From positions 1-64,000 of the forward strand of contig CAYRVX010000024.1 in NCBI GenBank assembly GCA_964427875.1: a DNA stretch of 64,000 nucleotides, written 5' to 3'. This DNA is from CAYRVX01 sp964427875. Its GTDB lineage: Bacteria > Planctomycetota > Phycisphaerae > SM23-33. Under the pieces are notes generated by a model. That model was not told the origin of the DNA. It did no database searches and saw only the letters and a list, made by a program, of their open reading frames with translations. Position numbers and translations under genes: made by a program. Shown here piece after piece: positions 1 through 8,695 of this stretch (its first letter is position 1; each line of letters begins with the position of its first letter).

Positions 1-55
1 TGAGCCTCAGTGCCTCTGTGGCCGCCCGGTGAACCCATGAGTTCATAGTTGACGG

Positions 56-760
56 CTAGAGCGGGGCCTGCGGATCGGCACCGCCGGTGGCGGGTTCGGC
101 GCCGGGCGTGTCAGCGGGGGCCTCGGCCTCCGGCGTGCCTGCCGCCTCGCCGGCGCCGCCGCGAAGCTCCTCCACCTTCGGGAGGTCCTTGAGGCCGTTG
201 AGGCCGAATACCTCCAGGAACCGCCGCGTCGTGCCGTAGAGCATGGGACGCCCGAGCACCTCCGCCCGGGCGACGATCTTGACGAGGCGCTTCTCCAGCA
301 GCCCGCGAAGCACCTCGCCGCAGGCCACCCCGCGGATCGCCTCGACGTCCGCCCGAAGGACCGGCTGGCGGTACGCCACGATCGAGAGGGTCTCCATGGC
401 CGCCTGCGAAAGTCGCAGCTCGCCCCTGGCTCGGGACACGCGGCTGACCACGTCGTGATACTCCGGCAGCGTGAGCATCTGGTAGCCGCCGGCGATGGGT
501 TCGATGCGGAAACTGCACCCCACGCGCCCGTACCGCTCGTTGAGGGCGGCGATGGCGTCCCTGACGGCCCGCCGTCCGGGCAGCACGCCGATCTGGACGA
601 TCTTCGCCGCCGAGACCGGCGAGCTCGAGGCGAACAGGATCGCCTCGACGGTCGCGGCGACCTCCTGCTCTCCGGCCGTCTGCTCGCCGCCGGATGCGGC
701 CGCTTCGACCGCCGGGTCGCTTTCCGCTTCGTTCGCAGCGCTCATCATCGCAAACAGCAT
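56..760 (-). CDS. scpB: Segregation and condensation protein B (ScpB)
   Basis: ScpB is the winged-helix kleisin partner in the SMC-ScpA-ScpB condensin that compacts and segregates the chromosome. The 234-residue product has a low-complexity acidic N-terminus (about 1-32), then the ScpB core with motifs such as VEAILFAS, LSIVAYRQPV, VLRGLLEKRLVKI and GRPMLYGTTRRFLEVFG. The tail after about 200 is Ala/Pro/Glu-rich. It is the last gene of a minus-strand pair with the FAH-family gene 51 nt upstream. Three Met codons lie close together (760, 748, 745) and no ribosome site separates them, so the start may move by a few codons. Family assignment is firm; scpA is not in the window. Confidence 0.93.
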   Translation of the reverse strand: MLFAMMSAANEAESDPAVEAAASGGEQTAGEQEVAATVEAILFASSSPVSAAKIVQIGVLPGRRAVRDAIAALNERYGRVGCSFRIEPIAGGYQMLTLPEYHDVVSRVSRARGELRLSQAAMETLSIVAYRQPVLRADVEAIRGVACGEVLRGLLEKRLVKIVARAEVLGRPMLYGTTRRFLEVFGLNGLKDLPKVEELRGGAGEAAGTPEAEAPADTPGAEPATGGADPQAPL

Positions 761-811
761 ACCCGCCCGCCCTGCAATCTCAAGAGTTCGTTGGGCGCCC
801 GGCCGGGGAGA

Positions 812-1741
812 TCATCGGACACAGGGCGCGTAGAAGCGCCTCGGCGGCATGGCGAGCGTGTTCGTCAGCTCGCCGATCCGCTCGATGCGGCAGGTGATGG
901 TCTCACCGCCCTTGAGCAGCTTCCCGCTGGCCATGCCGACGCCCGAAGGCGTGCCGGTGGCGATCACGTCGCCCGGCACGAGCGTCATGATATGGCTCAG
1001 GAAGGCGATGAGCTCATACACGGTGAAGATCATGCCGGCGGTGGTGGACTTCTGGCGTGTCTGGCCGTCAACGGTCAGCTCCAGCGCGAGGCCCTGCGGG
1101 TCGGGTATCTCGTCGGCCGTGACGAGCCACGGCCCGAGGGGGCAGAAGCCGTCGGCCCACTTGCCGTGGAGCCAGTCGAAGAAGGCGTCCTTGGGCCGCT
1201 CGGCGCGCCGGTCGGCGTAGGTGACGCTGCGGGCGGAGACGTCGTTGGCGATGGTGTACCCGGCGACGCATCCGGCCGCCTCGGCGGGGGGGACGCACTT
1301 GGCTCGCGAGCCGATCACGACGGCCAGCTCGACCTCGTAATCGACGTCCTTGCTGTAGGGCGGCCAGGGGATCTCGGAGCCCGGCGCCGCGACGGCCGTC
1401 GCCGGCATGAGGAACGGGCGCGGCGTGGTGTGCAGCTTCGGGGCCTCCGGCAGGCCGCTGTCGCTGCTCTCGCGATGGTGCTCGGCGTAGTTGACGGCCA
1501 GGCCGATCAGCTTCGGCGGGGCGGGGATGGGGGCCAGCAGCCGGACGGCCTCCCGCGGGATCAGGCCCGCGGGGTCGGCGTCCATGTCCGCGATCCGCTC
1601 CAGCGCATCGGCGCCGGCCTCGAGCGCGGCCAGCAGGCTCGTCGGCCCCTCGGGCCAGGCCGCCGGAACGTCGAGCACTCCCTCGTCCGTCACCACGCCG
1701 AACGATTCGGCCCCATCGTGCAGGAACGTCGCCAGCTTCAT
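812..1741 (-). CDS. Fumarylacetoacetate hydrolase (FAH) family protein
   Basis: FAH-fold enzymes hydrolyse or decarboxylate acylpyruvates and 2-keto acids with a divalent metal. The 309-residue protein has the expected two parts: a divergent N-terminal domain (about 1-70) and the catalytic domain with the metal-ligand motif DYEVELAVVIG, NDVSAR, and the C-terminal PGDVIATGTPSGVG. Met at 1741 is chosen because the reading frame upstream has no homology and runs over the divergent dehydrogenase gene. Neighbouring dehydrogenase, isomerase and enolase-superfamily genes suggest a step in sugar-acid or keto-acid breakdown, for example on a 2-keto-3-deoxy acid, but the substrate cannot be read from sequence. 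Confidence 0.9.
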   Translation of the reverse strand: MKLATFLHDGAESFGVVTDEGVLDVPAAWPEGPTSLLAALEAGADALERIADMDADPAGLIPREAVRLLAPIPAPPKLIGLAVNYAEHHRESSDSGLPEAPKLHTTPRPFLMPATAVAAPGSEIPWPPYSKDVDYEVELAVVIGSRAKCVPPAEAAGCVAGYTIANDVSARSVTYADRRAERPKDAFFDWLHGKWADGFCPLGPWLVTADEIPDPQGLALELTVDGQTRQKSTTAGMIFTVYELIAFLSHIMTLVPGDVIATGTPSGVGMASGKLLKGGETITCRIERIGELTNTLAMPPRRFYAPCVR

Positions 1742-1834
1742 GTCCTCTCCTCTTTCGTTTGACGCGCCGGGATTTGCTGATACCGTAGCGGCTGTGCGTT
1801 CTGTTGCCAAGGGCGGCGCGGCACAGGAGTCGTC

Positions 1835-2827
1835 ATGACCAATCGAAGGATCGGGGTCATCATCCACAGGGACCGCAGGGCGGGCGTGATCTCGCCGGAG
1901 GACATCGAGCGGCTCAAGTCGCTGGGAGAGGTCGTCATCACGGATAAGGACGAGCCGCTGACCGACGAGGAGGCGATCGAGGTCCTCAGGGACTGCCGGA
2001 TCGCCCTCGGCTCGTGGGGCACGCCGAAGCCCAACGCGGCGATCATGGCCGGCTGCCCGCACCTGGAGCTCTGGGTGCACGCGGCGGGCACGGTCAAGGG
2101 GCACTTCGGCCCGCACCTGGCCGGGCGCGACATGAAGATCGCCACCTGCAAGAAGGCGATTGCCGACAACGTCGCCGAGGCCGCCGTCGCCGAGGTGGTC
2201 CTGGGACTGCGGCGAATCCTGCCCAGCGCCGCCGAGAACCGCGGCGGGCGCGCCGGGCGCCCCCAGAACGTCCTGGCCATGTGCGACGCGACCGTCGGGG
2301 TGATCGGCGCATCCGACGTCGGGCGGGCCGCCATCGAGCTGCTCAAGGCCAACCATGCCGGCCGGATCCTCGTCTACGACCCGTACCTCGGCGAGGACGA
2401 AGCCGCCGGGATGGGCGCCGAGAAGCTCTCCGACCTCATCGAGCTGTGCTCGCGCAGCGACGCGGTGACGCTGCACACGCCGGCGATCCCCGCGTGCGAG
2501 AAGATGCTCGCCGCCCCGCATTTCCGGGCGATGCCGGACGACTGCGTCTTCGTCAACACGGCCCGGGGCATGTGCATCGACGAGGACGCCCTGATCGCCG
2601 AGCTGGCCACCGGCAGGCTGTTCGCGTTCCTGGACGTTTCGGCCCCCGAGCCGCCCGCCCACGAGTCGCCCCTGCGAACGCTGGCGAACTGCGTGTATTC
2701 CTCCCACATCGCCGGCGGGCCCGGCGAGAACATCGGCAAACAGGCCGTCGACGACATCGCCGCGTTCCTGCGCGGCGAAGAGCCCACCTGCGTGGTCACC
2801 GAGGACATGTTGGACAGGCTCGCGTGA
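1835..2827 (+). CDS. D-isomer-specific 2-hydroxyacid dehydrogenase family protein
   Basis: A 330-residue NAD-dependent oxidoreductase of the phosphoglycerate/D-lactate dehydrogenase family, interconverting 2-hydroxy and 2-keto acids. Visible family signatures are NTARGMCIDEDAL with the catalytic Arg, an acidic position in LDVSAPEPP, and SSHIAGG with the catalytic His. The dinucleotide-binding loop reads GVIGASDVGR, so the usual middle glycine of GxGxxG is Ser, which may change cofactor preference. CAGGAG lies 4 nt before the ATG. It is divergent from the FAH gene (93 nt between starts) and is followed by a long hairpin and the isomerase gene. The substrate is unknown; the catabolic cluster points to a sugar acid. 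Confidence 0.9.
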   Translation: MTNRRIGVIIHRDRRAGVISPEDIERLKSLGEVVITDKDEPLTDEEAIEVLRDCRIALGSWGTPKPNAAIMAGCPHLELWVHAAGTVKGHFGPHLAGRDMKIATCKKAIADNVAEAAVAEVVLGLRRILPSAAENRGGRAGRPQNVLAMCDATVGVIGASDVGRAAIELLKANHAGRILVYDPYLGEDEAAGMGAEKLSDLIELCSRSDAVTLHTPAIPACEKMLAAPHFRAMPDDCVFVNTARGMCIDEDALIAELATGRLFAFLDVSAPEPPAHESPLRTLANCVYSSHIAGGPGENIGKQAVDDIAAFLRGEEPTCVVTEDMLDRLA

Positions 2828-2836
2828 AGGAAGCTC

Positions 2837-2920
2837 GGTGCCATGGCCTCGTCTTCGTGGCCATGTCTTCCGGGTCCTCAAGACATGCCCACCCCCGAAG
2901 ACGGGTGAGGGCATGGCACC
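2837..2920. repeat. Long nested palindrome between dehydrogenase and isomerase genes
   Basis: Three nested inverted repeats share one axis: GGTGCCATG (2837-2845) with CATGGCACC (2912-2920), CGTCTTCG (about 2850) with CGAAGACG (about 2895), and CATGTCTT (2862-2869) with AAGACATG (2880-2887). Together they fold into one interrupted hairpin of about 84 nt. There is no T-run after it, so it is not a typical intrinsic terminator. It looks like a REP-type palindrome and could act on mRNA stability. Confidence 0.6.
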
Positions 2921-2941
2921 GGAGTCTCACAGGAGAAAGCC

Positions 2942-3826
2942 ATGAAGGCAACATTCAGCATCTTTCCGAAGTTCTACAGGCATCTCGGCGTCGAGGAGCT
3001 TGCCGGGCTCCTCCGCGAGGTCGGCCTGGACACGACGAACCTGGTGGTCCGCGAGGGCTACTGGGCGGACCCGTACAGCTTGGCGAGGGACGTGCCCGCG
3101 TTCGTCGAGGCGATGCGGGCGGCCGGCGTCGAGGTGACGTTCGCGACGGCGGGCTTCTCGCCGGATGAGCTCCTCTTCGATCCCACGCCGCTGAAGGTCT
3201 TCGCCGACAGTGGCATCACCGAGTTCCGCATGGGCCACTTCCGCATCGAGAAGGGCGACGTGAGAACGAGCTGCGTGGTCGCCCGCCACAAGCTCGCGGC
3301 CATGGTGGATCTGTGCGCCGAGGCGAAGGTGCGGGCGATCTACCAGCTCCACCACGGCACGCTCTTCCCGAGCGCCTCGGCCGCCTTCGGCCTGGTCAAT
3401 AGCCTGGACGCCGAACGCCTCGGCGTGATGATCGACCCGGGCAACCAGGCCTTCGAGGGCTACGAGCGGTGGGAGCTGTCGGCCGGGCTGCTGGGTGAGT
3501 ACCTTCGGGCCGTGGCCGTGAAGGACGCGGCGATCTCTCGCGACCCGGCCCGCGCGGGTGAGCCCGACAAGGGCTGGAAACGCGCCTGGACGACGCTGGA
3601 GGAGGGCGAGACGAACTGGTACGACCTGATCCGCGCCCTGCACGCCGCCGACTTCCAGGGCCACTTCATCTTCATGCCCTTCTACGACCGGGACGACCCC
3701 GACGAGATGACGCGCAAGCTCAAGGCGGACGTGGCCTACCTCCGCAAGGTCCTCGCCGACGTCGAGGCCGAAGCGAAGGCAAAGGCCCAAGCGCAAGCGG
3801 AGGATGAAGGAGCTGCCTCGTCCTGA
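2942..3826 (+). CDS. Sugar phosphate isomerase/epimerase family TIM-barrel protein
   Basis: A 294-residue protein of the xylose-isomerase-like TIM-barrel superfamily (AP endonuclease 2 fold), which usually isomerises or epimerises sugars or keto-sugars with a divalent metal. Barrel-strand motifs include FRMGHFR, IYQLHHGTLF, LGVMIDPGNQ, AVAVKDAAI and HFIFMPFYDRDD, which supply likely His/Asp/Lys site residues. The C-terminal 25 residues are an Ala/Lys/Glu-rich tail that looks helical. A strong ribosome site (CAGGAGAAAGCC) immediately precedes the ATG. It sits in the cluster with a dehydrogenase and an enolase-superfamily gene, so a role in carbohydrate catabolism is likely; the exact reaction is not. 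Confidence 0.83.
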   Translation: MKATFSIFPKFYRHLGVEELAGLLREVGLDTTNLVVREGYWADPYSLARDVPAFVEAMRAAGVEVTFATAGFSPDELLFDPTPLKVFADSGITEFRMGHFRIEKGDVRTSCVVARHKLAAMVDLCAEAKVRAIYQLHHGTLFPSASAAFGLVNSLDAERLGVMIDPGNQAFEGYERWELSAGLLGEYLRAVAVKDAAISRDPARAGEPDKGWKRAWTTLEEGETNWYDLIRALHAADFQGHFIFMPFYDRDDPDEMTRKLKADVAYLRKVLADVEAEAKAKAQAQAEDEGAASS

Positions 3827-3847
3827 AAGGGCCTGCGCCGGGGCCGA

Positions 3848-5245
3848 TCAGGCCCGCAAGGCCGGGGCGGGCAGGTCGCGCTCGATGCGGTCGAGCTGGT
3901 AGCCGAAGCCCGGCCCGGCGATCGTGGAGAGATCGACGCATCCGTTTCGGCGGGTGTACAGGCCGGGGTGGACGGCCGCCTCCGGCAGGGAGGCGTCGGG
4001 GTAGAACTGCATCGCGTTGGTCTCCACGCCCATGATCGTGCCCGCGTGGGCGGCGAGCAGGCAGTGGGGGACCTGCGCCAGCATCGGGTTGGTGAGGTCC
4101 TGCACCATGAGCGTCATGCCGTGGGCCTTGGCCCAGCAGAGGCTCAGCAGCGCGCCGGTCTGCGTCTTGCAGGTCTTGAGGGCCACGCCGGTCCAGCCGA
4201 GGCTCCGGCCGAGGCGGACCAGCCGCCAGTCGTGGGCGCTCTCGTCCATGAACAGCGGCTTGCGGGCCGAGACGCTGTGCACGTCGATCTGGTGGTCTTG
4301 CAGCTCGTACGGGAAGGGCTGCTCGACGTAGAGGATCATCCCGTACAGCCGCGGGTGCTCGACGAGCAGGCGGTCGAGGATCTCGTTGACGTAGGCCGGG
4401 TCGCCGACCGTGCAGTTGAAGTCGCTCGTCAGCCAGTCGGCGCCTTCCTCCTCGGCGATCCGCCCGACGGTGAGCAGGCGGTCGTAGTCCCAGGCGGCGT
4501 CGTTGCCGCGGAGCTTGACCTTCAGGCACTTCAGCCCGTCGCGGCGGATCCAGTCTGGCAGCAGCACGGGATAGCCGTCGTCCGGCTCCTCGCCGGTGAG
4601 CTCGGAGGCGTCGAGTAGGTCCTTCCCGCCGACGAGGTGCCACGCGGGCAGCGAATTCGGCCTCTCGGCGGCGAGGAAGTCGGCGGGGTATCGCCCGGCG
4701 AAGGACACGTCGGCGCCGTCGGCGGGCGTCAGCCATTCGCCCAGGTCGGCGCTCATGAGCTCGGCGTTGTAGGTCTCGTAGATCGGCCGGCCGACGAGGG
4801 CGCCGCAGGCATCGTGCAGCGCGATGTCGAACACCGAGCAGCACACCAGGGCGGCCAGGTGCGGCATCGGCTCGCCGGCGCGCGAGGCGTTGAACGTCGT
4901 CAGGAGGTTGCCCAACCGCTCGGTCAGGAACGCGCAGCCGACCTCCATCGCGTGGCCGCTTGCCTCGAACTGGGCCCACTCGCCGGCGAGGCGCAGGCAG
5001 AATGCCTTGAGCGCCTCGTGCCGCACGTCGTAGGACAGCTCGCCCGGCCAGACCCACTGCACGCTGAGCGGCGTCTCGCCCCATCCGTGGGCCCTGCGGC
5101 CGTCGGCCGACTCGACCGTCACCTTCGCGCGGGCGCACGTCACGCGCGTGGTGGTCTCGGGGCCGAACTTCAGCGGGACGCGCGTCTCGACGGGCAGGAA
5201 GTACAGCTCGACGGCCACGGGGCGAATGTCGGTGGGCTTTGCCAT
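3848..5245 (-). CDS. Enolase-superfamily (mandelate racemase/muconate lactonizing type) enzyme
   Basis: A 465-residue enolase-superfamily protein; such enzymes abstract an alpha proton from a carboxylate to dehydrate sugar acids, racemise or cycloisomerise. In barrel order I see the KxK lysines in CLKVKLRGND, a metal Asp in SDFNCTV, a metal Glu in VEQPFPYE, an Asp/Glu in FMDESAHD and a second lysine site in ALKTCKTQTG. The protein is longer than the usual 350-400 residues, with extra sequence in the N-terminal capping domain. Its ATG lies 2 nt after the stop of the Gfo/Idh/MocA gene, so the two are probably translationally coupled. A dehydratase or epimerase for a sugar acid is the best guess. 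Confidence 0.85.
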   Translation of the reverse strand: MAKPTDIRPVAVELYFLPVETRVPLKFGPETTTRVTCARAKVTVESADGRRAHGWGETPLSVQWVWPGELSYDVRHEALKAFCLRLAGEWAQFEASGHAMEVGCAFLTERLGNLLTTFNASRAGEPMPHLAALVCCSVFDIALHDACGALVGRPIYETYNAELMSADLGEWLTPADGADVSFAGRYPADFLAAERPNSLPAWHLVGGKDLLDASELTGEEPDDGYPVLLPDWIRRDGLKCLKVKLRGNDAAWDYDRLLTVGRIAEEEGADWLTSDFNCTVGDPAYVNEILDRLLVEHPRLYGMILYVEQPFPYELQDHQIDVHSVSARKPLFMDESAHDWRLVRLGRSLGWTGVALKTCKTQTGALLSLCWAKAHGMTLMVQDLTNPMLAQVPHCLLAAHAGTIMGVETNAMQFYPDASLPEAAVHPGLYTRRNGCVDLSTIAGPGFGYQLDRIERDLPAPALRA

Positions 5246-5247
5246 GG

Positions 5248-6423
5248 CTATTTCCGCAAGAGCTTGCTCAGCGCCGCGCGGGCCTTTCTGCGCTGGGCGC
5301 GGCCTTTGCCGGTCGATCGCTCCCTCTCCAGCTTCGCCAGCAGGCGCTCGATCTCCGCGGCGTCCACGGGCAGATCGACGGGCTTGTTCTTGAAGCCGGA
5401 GAGGTACATGGCGTTGGAGAGCTCCAGCTCGTTGAGGGCCTCCTCGCCGCTGGCGACCATTGGCGTGCCGCGGAGCACGTGGCGGGCAAAGGCCCCGATG
5501 ACGTCCAGGTGCCGCCCGCCCGCCCTGGCGGGGAGCTTGACCTTGCTCCACCCGGCGTCGATCCTGGCGATGTCCGCCTCGGCGATCTTGCAGGTCCTGA
5601 TGTGTCGCGTCAGCGGCGAGGCGAGCCGGGCGAACCTCAGCCGTCCGCCCTCGGCCACGAGCGTGCCCCTGTCGCCGAAGATCTCGATCCGGTCGATCGC
5701 CGGCTCGTGGGCCGTCGAGACGTAGAAGTGGCCCATGCAGCCGTCGGCGTAGTGGAAGACGGCCTCGGCGGTGTTCTCGACCTCGATCTTGTGGATCCGG
5801 GTCGTCAGGGAGCACATGACGCGGTCCGGCAGGCCGGCGAGCCACTGGAAGACGTCCAGCGCGTGGCAGGCCTGGTTGATCAGGATGCCGCCTCCCTCGC
5901 CGTCCCAGGTGCCCCGCCAGGCGCCGCTGTCGTAGTATGCCTGCGTGCGGTACCACCTCGTGCACGCCTGGGAGATGCGATGGATCTTCCCCAGCCGCCC
6001 CGAGTCGATCATCCGCTTCATCCTGACGTACAGCGGCAGCGTCCGGTCCTGGAGCATCGCGCCCAGCGCGACCTTGCGCTTCCTGCACTCGGCGATCATG
6101 GCCCTGGCCGGACCCACGGTAACGGCCAGGGGCTTCTCGCTCAGGACGTGCAGGCCGGCCCTCGCGGCCAGGATCGCCAGGTACGGGTGCCAGCAGTGCG
6201 GCGTGGCCAGGATGACCGCGTCGCACAGGCCGGACGCGAACAGCTCTTCCACGCTCGGGAAGACCGGCACGTCCATCTTCCGGCGGGCCGTCTCGGCGAT
6301 CTCCGGATCGACCTCCGCCGCCGCGGTGAGAGAGAAGTCCCGGCTGCGCGCCTTGGCGAACGTCCGGGTGTGCCGCCCGCCGACCACCCCGAGGCCGATG
6401 ATGCCAAAGCGAACCTTCTTCAT
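5248..6423 (-). CDS. Gfo/Idh/MocA family oxidoreductase (cytoplasmic)
   Basis: A 391-residue NAD(P)-dependent oxidoreductase acting on sugars or inositols. The N-terminal Rossmann domain starts at once with FGIIGLGVVG, has ILATPHCWHP and the family's SEKPLAV lysine motif; the C-terminal alpha/beta domain contains GGILINQACHALDVFQWL, with the conserved catalytic His position. There is no signal peptide, unlike the two Tat-exported relatives elsewhere in this window. The last 30 residues are very basic (Arg/Lys-rich), which is odd for the family. It is the first gene of a two-gene unit with the enolase-superfamily gene 2 nt downstream. Confidence 0.9.
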   Translation of the reverse strand: MKKVRFGIIGLGVVGGRHTRTFAKARSRDFSLTAAAEVDPEIAETARRKMDVPVFPSVEELFASGLCDAVILATPHCWHPYLAILAARAGLHVLSEKPLAVTVGPARAMIAECRKRKVALGAMLQDRTLPLYVRMKRMIDSGRLGKIHRISQACTRWYRTQAYYDSGAWRGTWDGEGGGILINQACHALDVFQWLAGLPDRVMCSLTTRIHKIEVENTAEAVFHYADGCMGHFYVSTAHEPAIDRIEIFGDRGTLVAEGGRLRFARLASPLTRHIRTCKIAEADIARIDAGWSKVKLPARAGGRHLDVIGAFARHVLRGTPMVASGEEALNELELSNAMYLSGFKNKPVDLPVDAAEIERLLAKLERERSTGKGRAQRRKARAALSKLLRK

Positions 6424-6580
6424 GCGATTCTCCTCTTGCGGAGACCAGACGGGAGCCGTGCAGACCCAGGAGAATACGCCCGGCCCGAACGCATTGCAAC
6501 CACGACGTCAGGCCGAACGGGACACGCGCGGCGGCGCGCCGCGGGCCGTCTGTCCTCGACGTCCCGCGGCTCCGAGCGGC

Positions 6581-8455
6581 CTAGTCGTACTCTTCCTCCA
6601 CGATGGGCTTGACCTGCCTCTTCGTGGGGTCGATGGCGGCGGGCACTGTGGTCGGCATGGTCGTCGGCGCGGGCATGGTGGTCGGCCTGGATGTCGGCTT
6701 CGGCGGGCCGAAGCGAACCACCGGCGTAACGGGGGGCGTTGGCTTGGGCGTCGGTTTCACGACCGGCTTCGGCAGCACTACCGGGGCCGGCTTTATGATG
6801 GGCGCGGGCTTCGTTGTCGGCTTGACGACCGGCGGCGTAATGATTACCGGGGCCGGCCTGATGATCGGCGCGGGCCTGGTGGTGGGCTCGGGCGTCGGCT
6901 TGACGACCGGCGCCGGGATGACCACGGGCGCCGGCCTGATGATCGGCGCGGGCCTGGTGGTGGGCTCGGGCGTCGGCTTGACGANNNNNNNNNNNNNNNN
7001 NNNNNNNNNNNNNNNNNNNNNNNNNNNNNNNNNNNNNNNNNNNNNNNNNNNNNNNNNNNNNNNNNNNNNNNNNNNNNNNNNNNNGATGATCGGCGCGGGC
7101 CAGGTGGTGGGCTCGGGCGTCGGCTTGACGACCGGCGGCGGAATGACCACCGGCACCGGCCCGATGATCGGCGCGGGCCTGGTGGTGGGCTTGACCACCA
7201 GCGGCGTCGGCGCGATGGGGGCCGCCGGCTGGGTCGCGGGTGTGGGAATAGGCAAGAGCTTCGGTGCGGGCTGTATGATCGGCTTGGGCGGCCGGGGGAA
7301 GCTCACGTCCGAGGCCAGGACCTTCAGGTCGGTGGCCTCGACAATGTCGAGGCCGAGGTTCATGTCGAACTTGGTCGTCCCCATGATGCCCACGTGCTTC
7401 CCGACGCACTCCTGGAGGTTGACCACGTTGGTGACGCACTGGACATAGGCGTTGATGAAGAAAGTGTGTCGGTCGCGAACGATGTATCGCCTGGGGGTCC
7501 CCAAGCCGCCGGGAAAGACGTCGCTGGGCAGGAGGACGCCCTGGGTGACGAAAGCGGTCACGGGGCGGGTGGTCGGCGCCTCGGATTCGAGCCTGGCCTG
7601 CTCGAGCTTGAGGGCCTTCTCCCTTTCGCTGACTTCGGTGACGAGGTTCTTGACGGCCTGGTAGTCTTTCTTTCGCTCCATGGCGGCCTGGATGAAGGCG
7701 ACTCTCGCCTCGACGTAGGGCTTGAGAAACGCGCTGTTGCCCGTAACCGGGATGGCCTTGTACCTGGCGAGGATGGGGTCCAGATCGCGCGCCTCGATGG
7801 GCTTCATGCACTCCTGAATGAGGAGCTTTTCGGCGCCTCGGAACACCTGGATCTCGGCGGTGGCGGTCCTCGGCGGGCCGACCGGCGCGGTGGTGGCAAC
7901 GACCCGCGGCGTGTCGGGCACCGGGCGTGTCGTCGGGACGACCGATATCCGCTGAGTCGTCGGTGGCACGGGGACGACGACCGTGCCGGCCCGCTTGACG
8001 TATCGGCCGGAAATCCAGAAGCACGCGCCGGTTGGGGACTGGATCCTGTGGTACTCGCCGGCATCGCCGATCACCGTCACGCGGTCGCCTCTGTTGAGCC
8101 GAAGCTGCAGGGTGAAGAAGCTCTCGCTGCGGAGCACGCCGGCGGCTCGCACCCAGACGTTGTCACCGGTCACCGTGCCGATCTTCGTGACCGGATCGAC
8201 CGTGACGTATTGCTTGCTGATGACGCTGAAACACCCGGGCGCAGGGAGGATCTTCAGCCAGTCGTCCAGCTTGTCCACCACGGTGACTTTCGCCGGGGCC
8301 GAGAGCTTGGTGCAGGGATACGCGCCCTCTCCGCCGGGTCCGCTGCGGACGTAGACGTTGGTGCCGATGACTACGCCTTCGTAGGTCGCAGCCTGCGCCC
8401 ATGCAGGCACCACGATTGCCGCCGCACATAGCCAAACGACCGCCTTCGCTTTCAT
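6581..8455 (-). CDS. Secreted protein with two bacterial SH3-type domains and a proline-rich repeat tail (interrupted by assembly gap)
   Basis: The product starts with a signal peptide (MKAKAVVWLCAAAIVVPAWAQA), then two SH3-like modules, about residues 25-75 (TNVYVRSGPGG) and about 76-140 (DNVWVRAAG, GDRVTVIG, CFWISGRYV). A coiled-coil-rich middle follows, then a region about 290-370 and a long Pro/Thr/Val/Ile repeat tail built on 26-residue units. The start at 8455 is chosen over 8470 because AAGGAG lies 6 nt before it and the signal peptide then begins cleanly. SH3 domains of this kind often bind cell-wall material, so an envelope role is inferred. A run of 100 N within the repeats means the true length is unknown, although the frame is open on both sides. 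Confidence 0.78.
   Translation of the reverse strand: MKAKAVVWLCAAAIVVPAWAQAATYEGVVIGTNVYVRSGPGGEGAYPCTKLSAPAKVTVVDKLDDWLKILPAPGCFSVISKQYVTVDPVTKIGTVTGDNVWVRAAGVLRSESFFTLQLRLNRGDRVTVIGDAGEYHRIQSPTGACFWISGRYVKRAGTVVVPVPPTTQRISVVPTTRPVPDTPRVVATTAPVGPPRTATAEIQVFRGAEKLLIQECMKPIEARDLDPILARYKAIPVTGNSAFLKPYVEARVAFIQAAMERKKDYQAVKNLVTEVSEREKALKLEQARLESEAPTTRPVTAFVTQGVLLPSDVFPGGLGTPRRYIVRDRHTFFINAYVQCVTNVVNLQECVGKHVGIMGTTKFDMNLGLDIVEATDLKVLASDVSFPRPPKPIIQPAPKLLPIPTPATQPAAPIAPTPLVVKPTTRPAPIIGPVPVVIPPPVVKPTPEPTTWPAPIIXXXXXXXXXXXXXXXXXXXXXXXXXXXXXXXXXXVKPTPEPTTRPAPIIRPAPVVIPAPVVKPTPEPTTRPAPIIRPAPVIITPPVVKPTTKPAPIIKPAPVVLPKPVVKPTPKPTPPVTPVVRFGPPKPTSRPTTMPAPTTMPTTVPAAIDPTKRQVKPIVEEEYD
6750..7195 (-). repeat. 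78-bp tandem repeats encoding Pro-rich 26-residue units
   Basis: Units of the form VKPTPEPTTRPAPII... recur every 78 nt; for example CGTCGGCTTGACG starts at 6893 and again at 6971. Neighbouring units are almost identical at DNA level, which explains why assembly broke here. Copy number is uncertain because of the gap. Confidence 0.85.
6985..7084. other. Assembly gap (100 N)
   Basis: Exactly 100 N lie within the tandem repeats. A round number like this is usually a scaffold-join placeholder, so the true distance may differ. Reading frame is preserved across the N as written, but this carries no information. Confidence 0.97.
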
Positions 8456-8524
8456 GGCGAGCTCCTTCATTCAAAGGAACAGCTTCCCAGCTGCCTGCCC
8501 GGGCCGGGGCCCGAGGCGCTGAAG

Positions 8525-8553
8525 AAGGTAGCACGTTGCCACCAAGTTGTCAA
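8525..8553 (-). promoter_or_regulatory. Possible sigma70-type promoter for the SH3/Pro-rich gene
   Basis: On the minus strand TTGACA (8553-8548) is followed after 17 nt by TACCTT (8530-8525). The -35 is perfect, the -10 is poor. It lies about 70 nt upstream of the start at 8455. Confidence 0.35.
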
Positions 8554-8695
8554 CAAATGTTGGGCGGTCCGCATGCATTGCGGCGCGCCGCGGGAGCCGA
8601 TGGAGAACCGGCGGATGCCGGCGTTGGACGGGAGTGCGATGCCTCAACGGCGAATCAGGCGCCCGCTTTGCACAGGCGCCGCAGCGGCTAGCCGG

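Noticed and set aside
1742..2914. N-terminal extension of the FAH-family protein of about 390 residues
   Set aside because: The extension is antisense to the dehydrogenase gene and has no domain; the FAH family starts at the Met at 1741.
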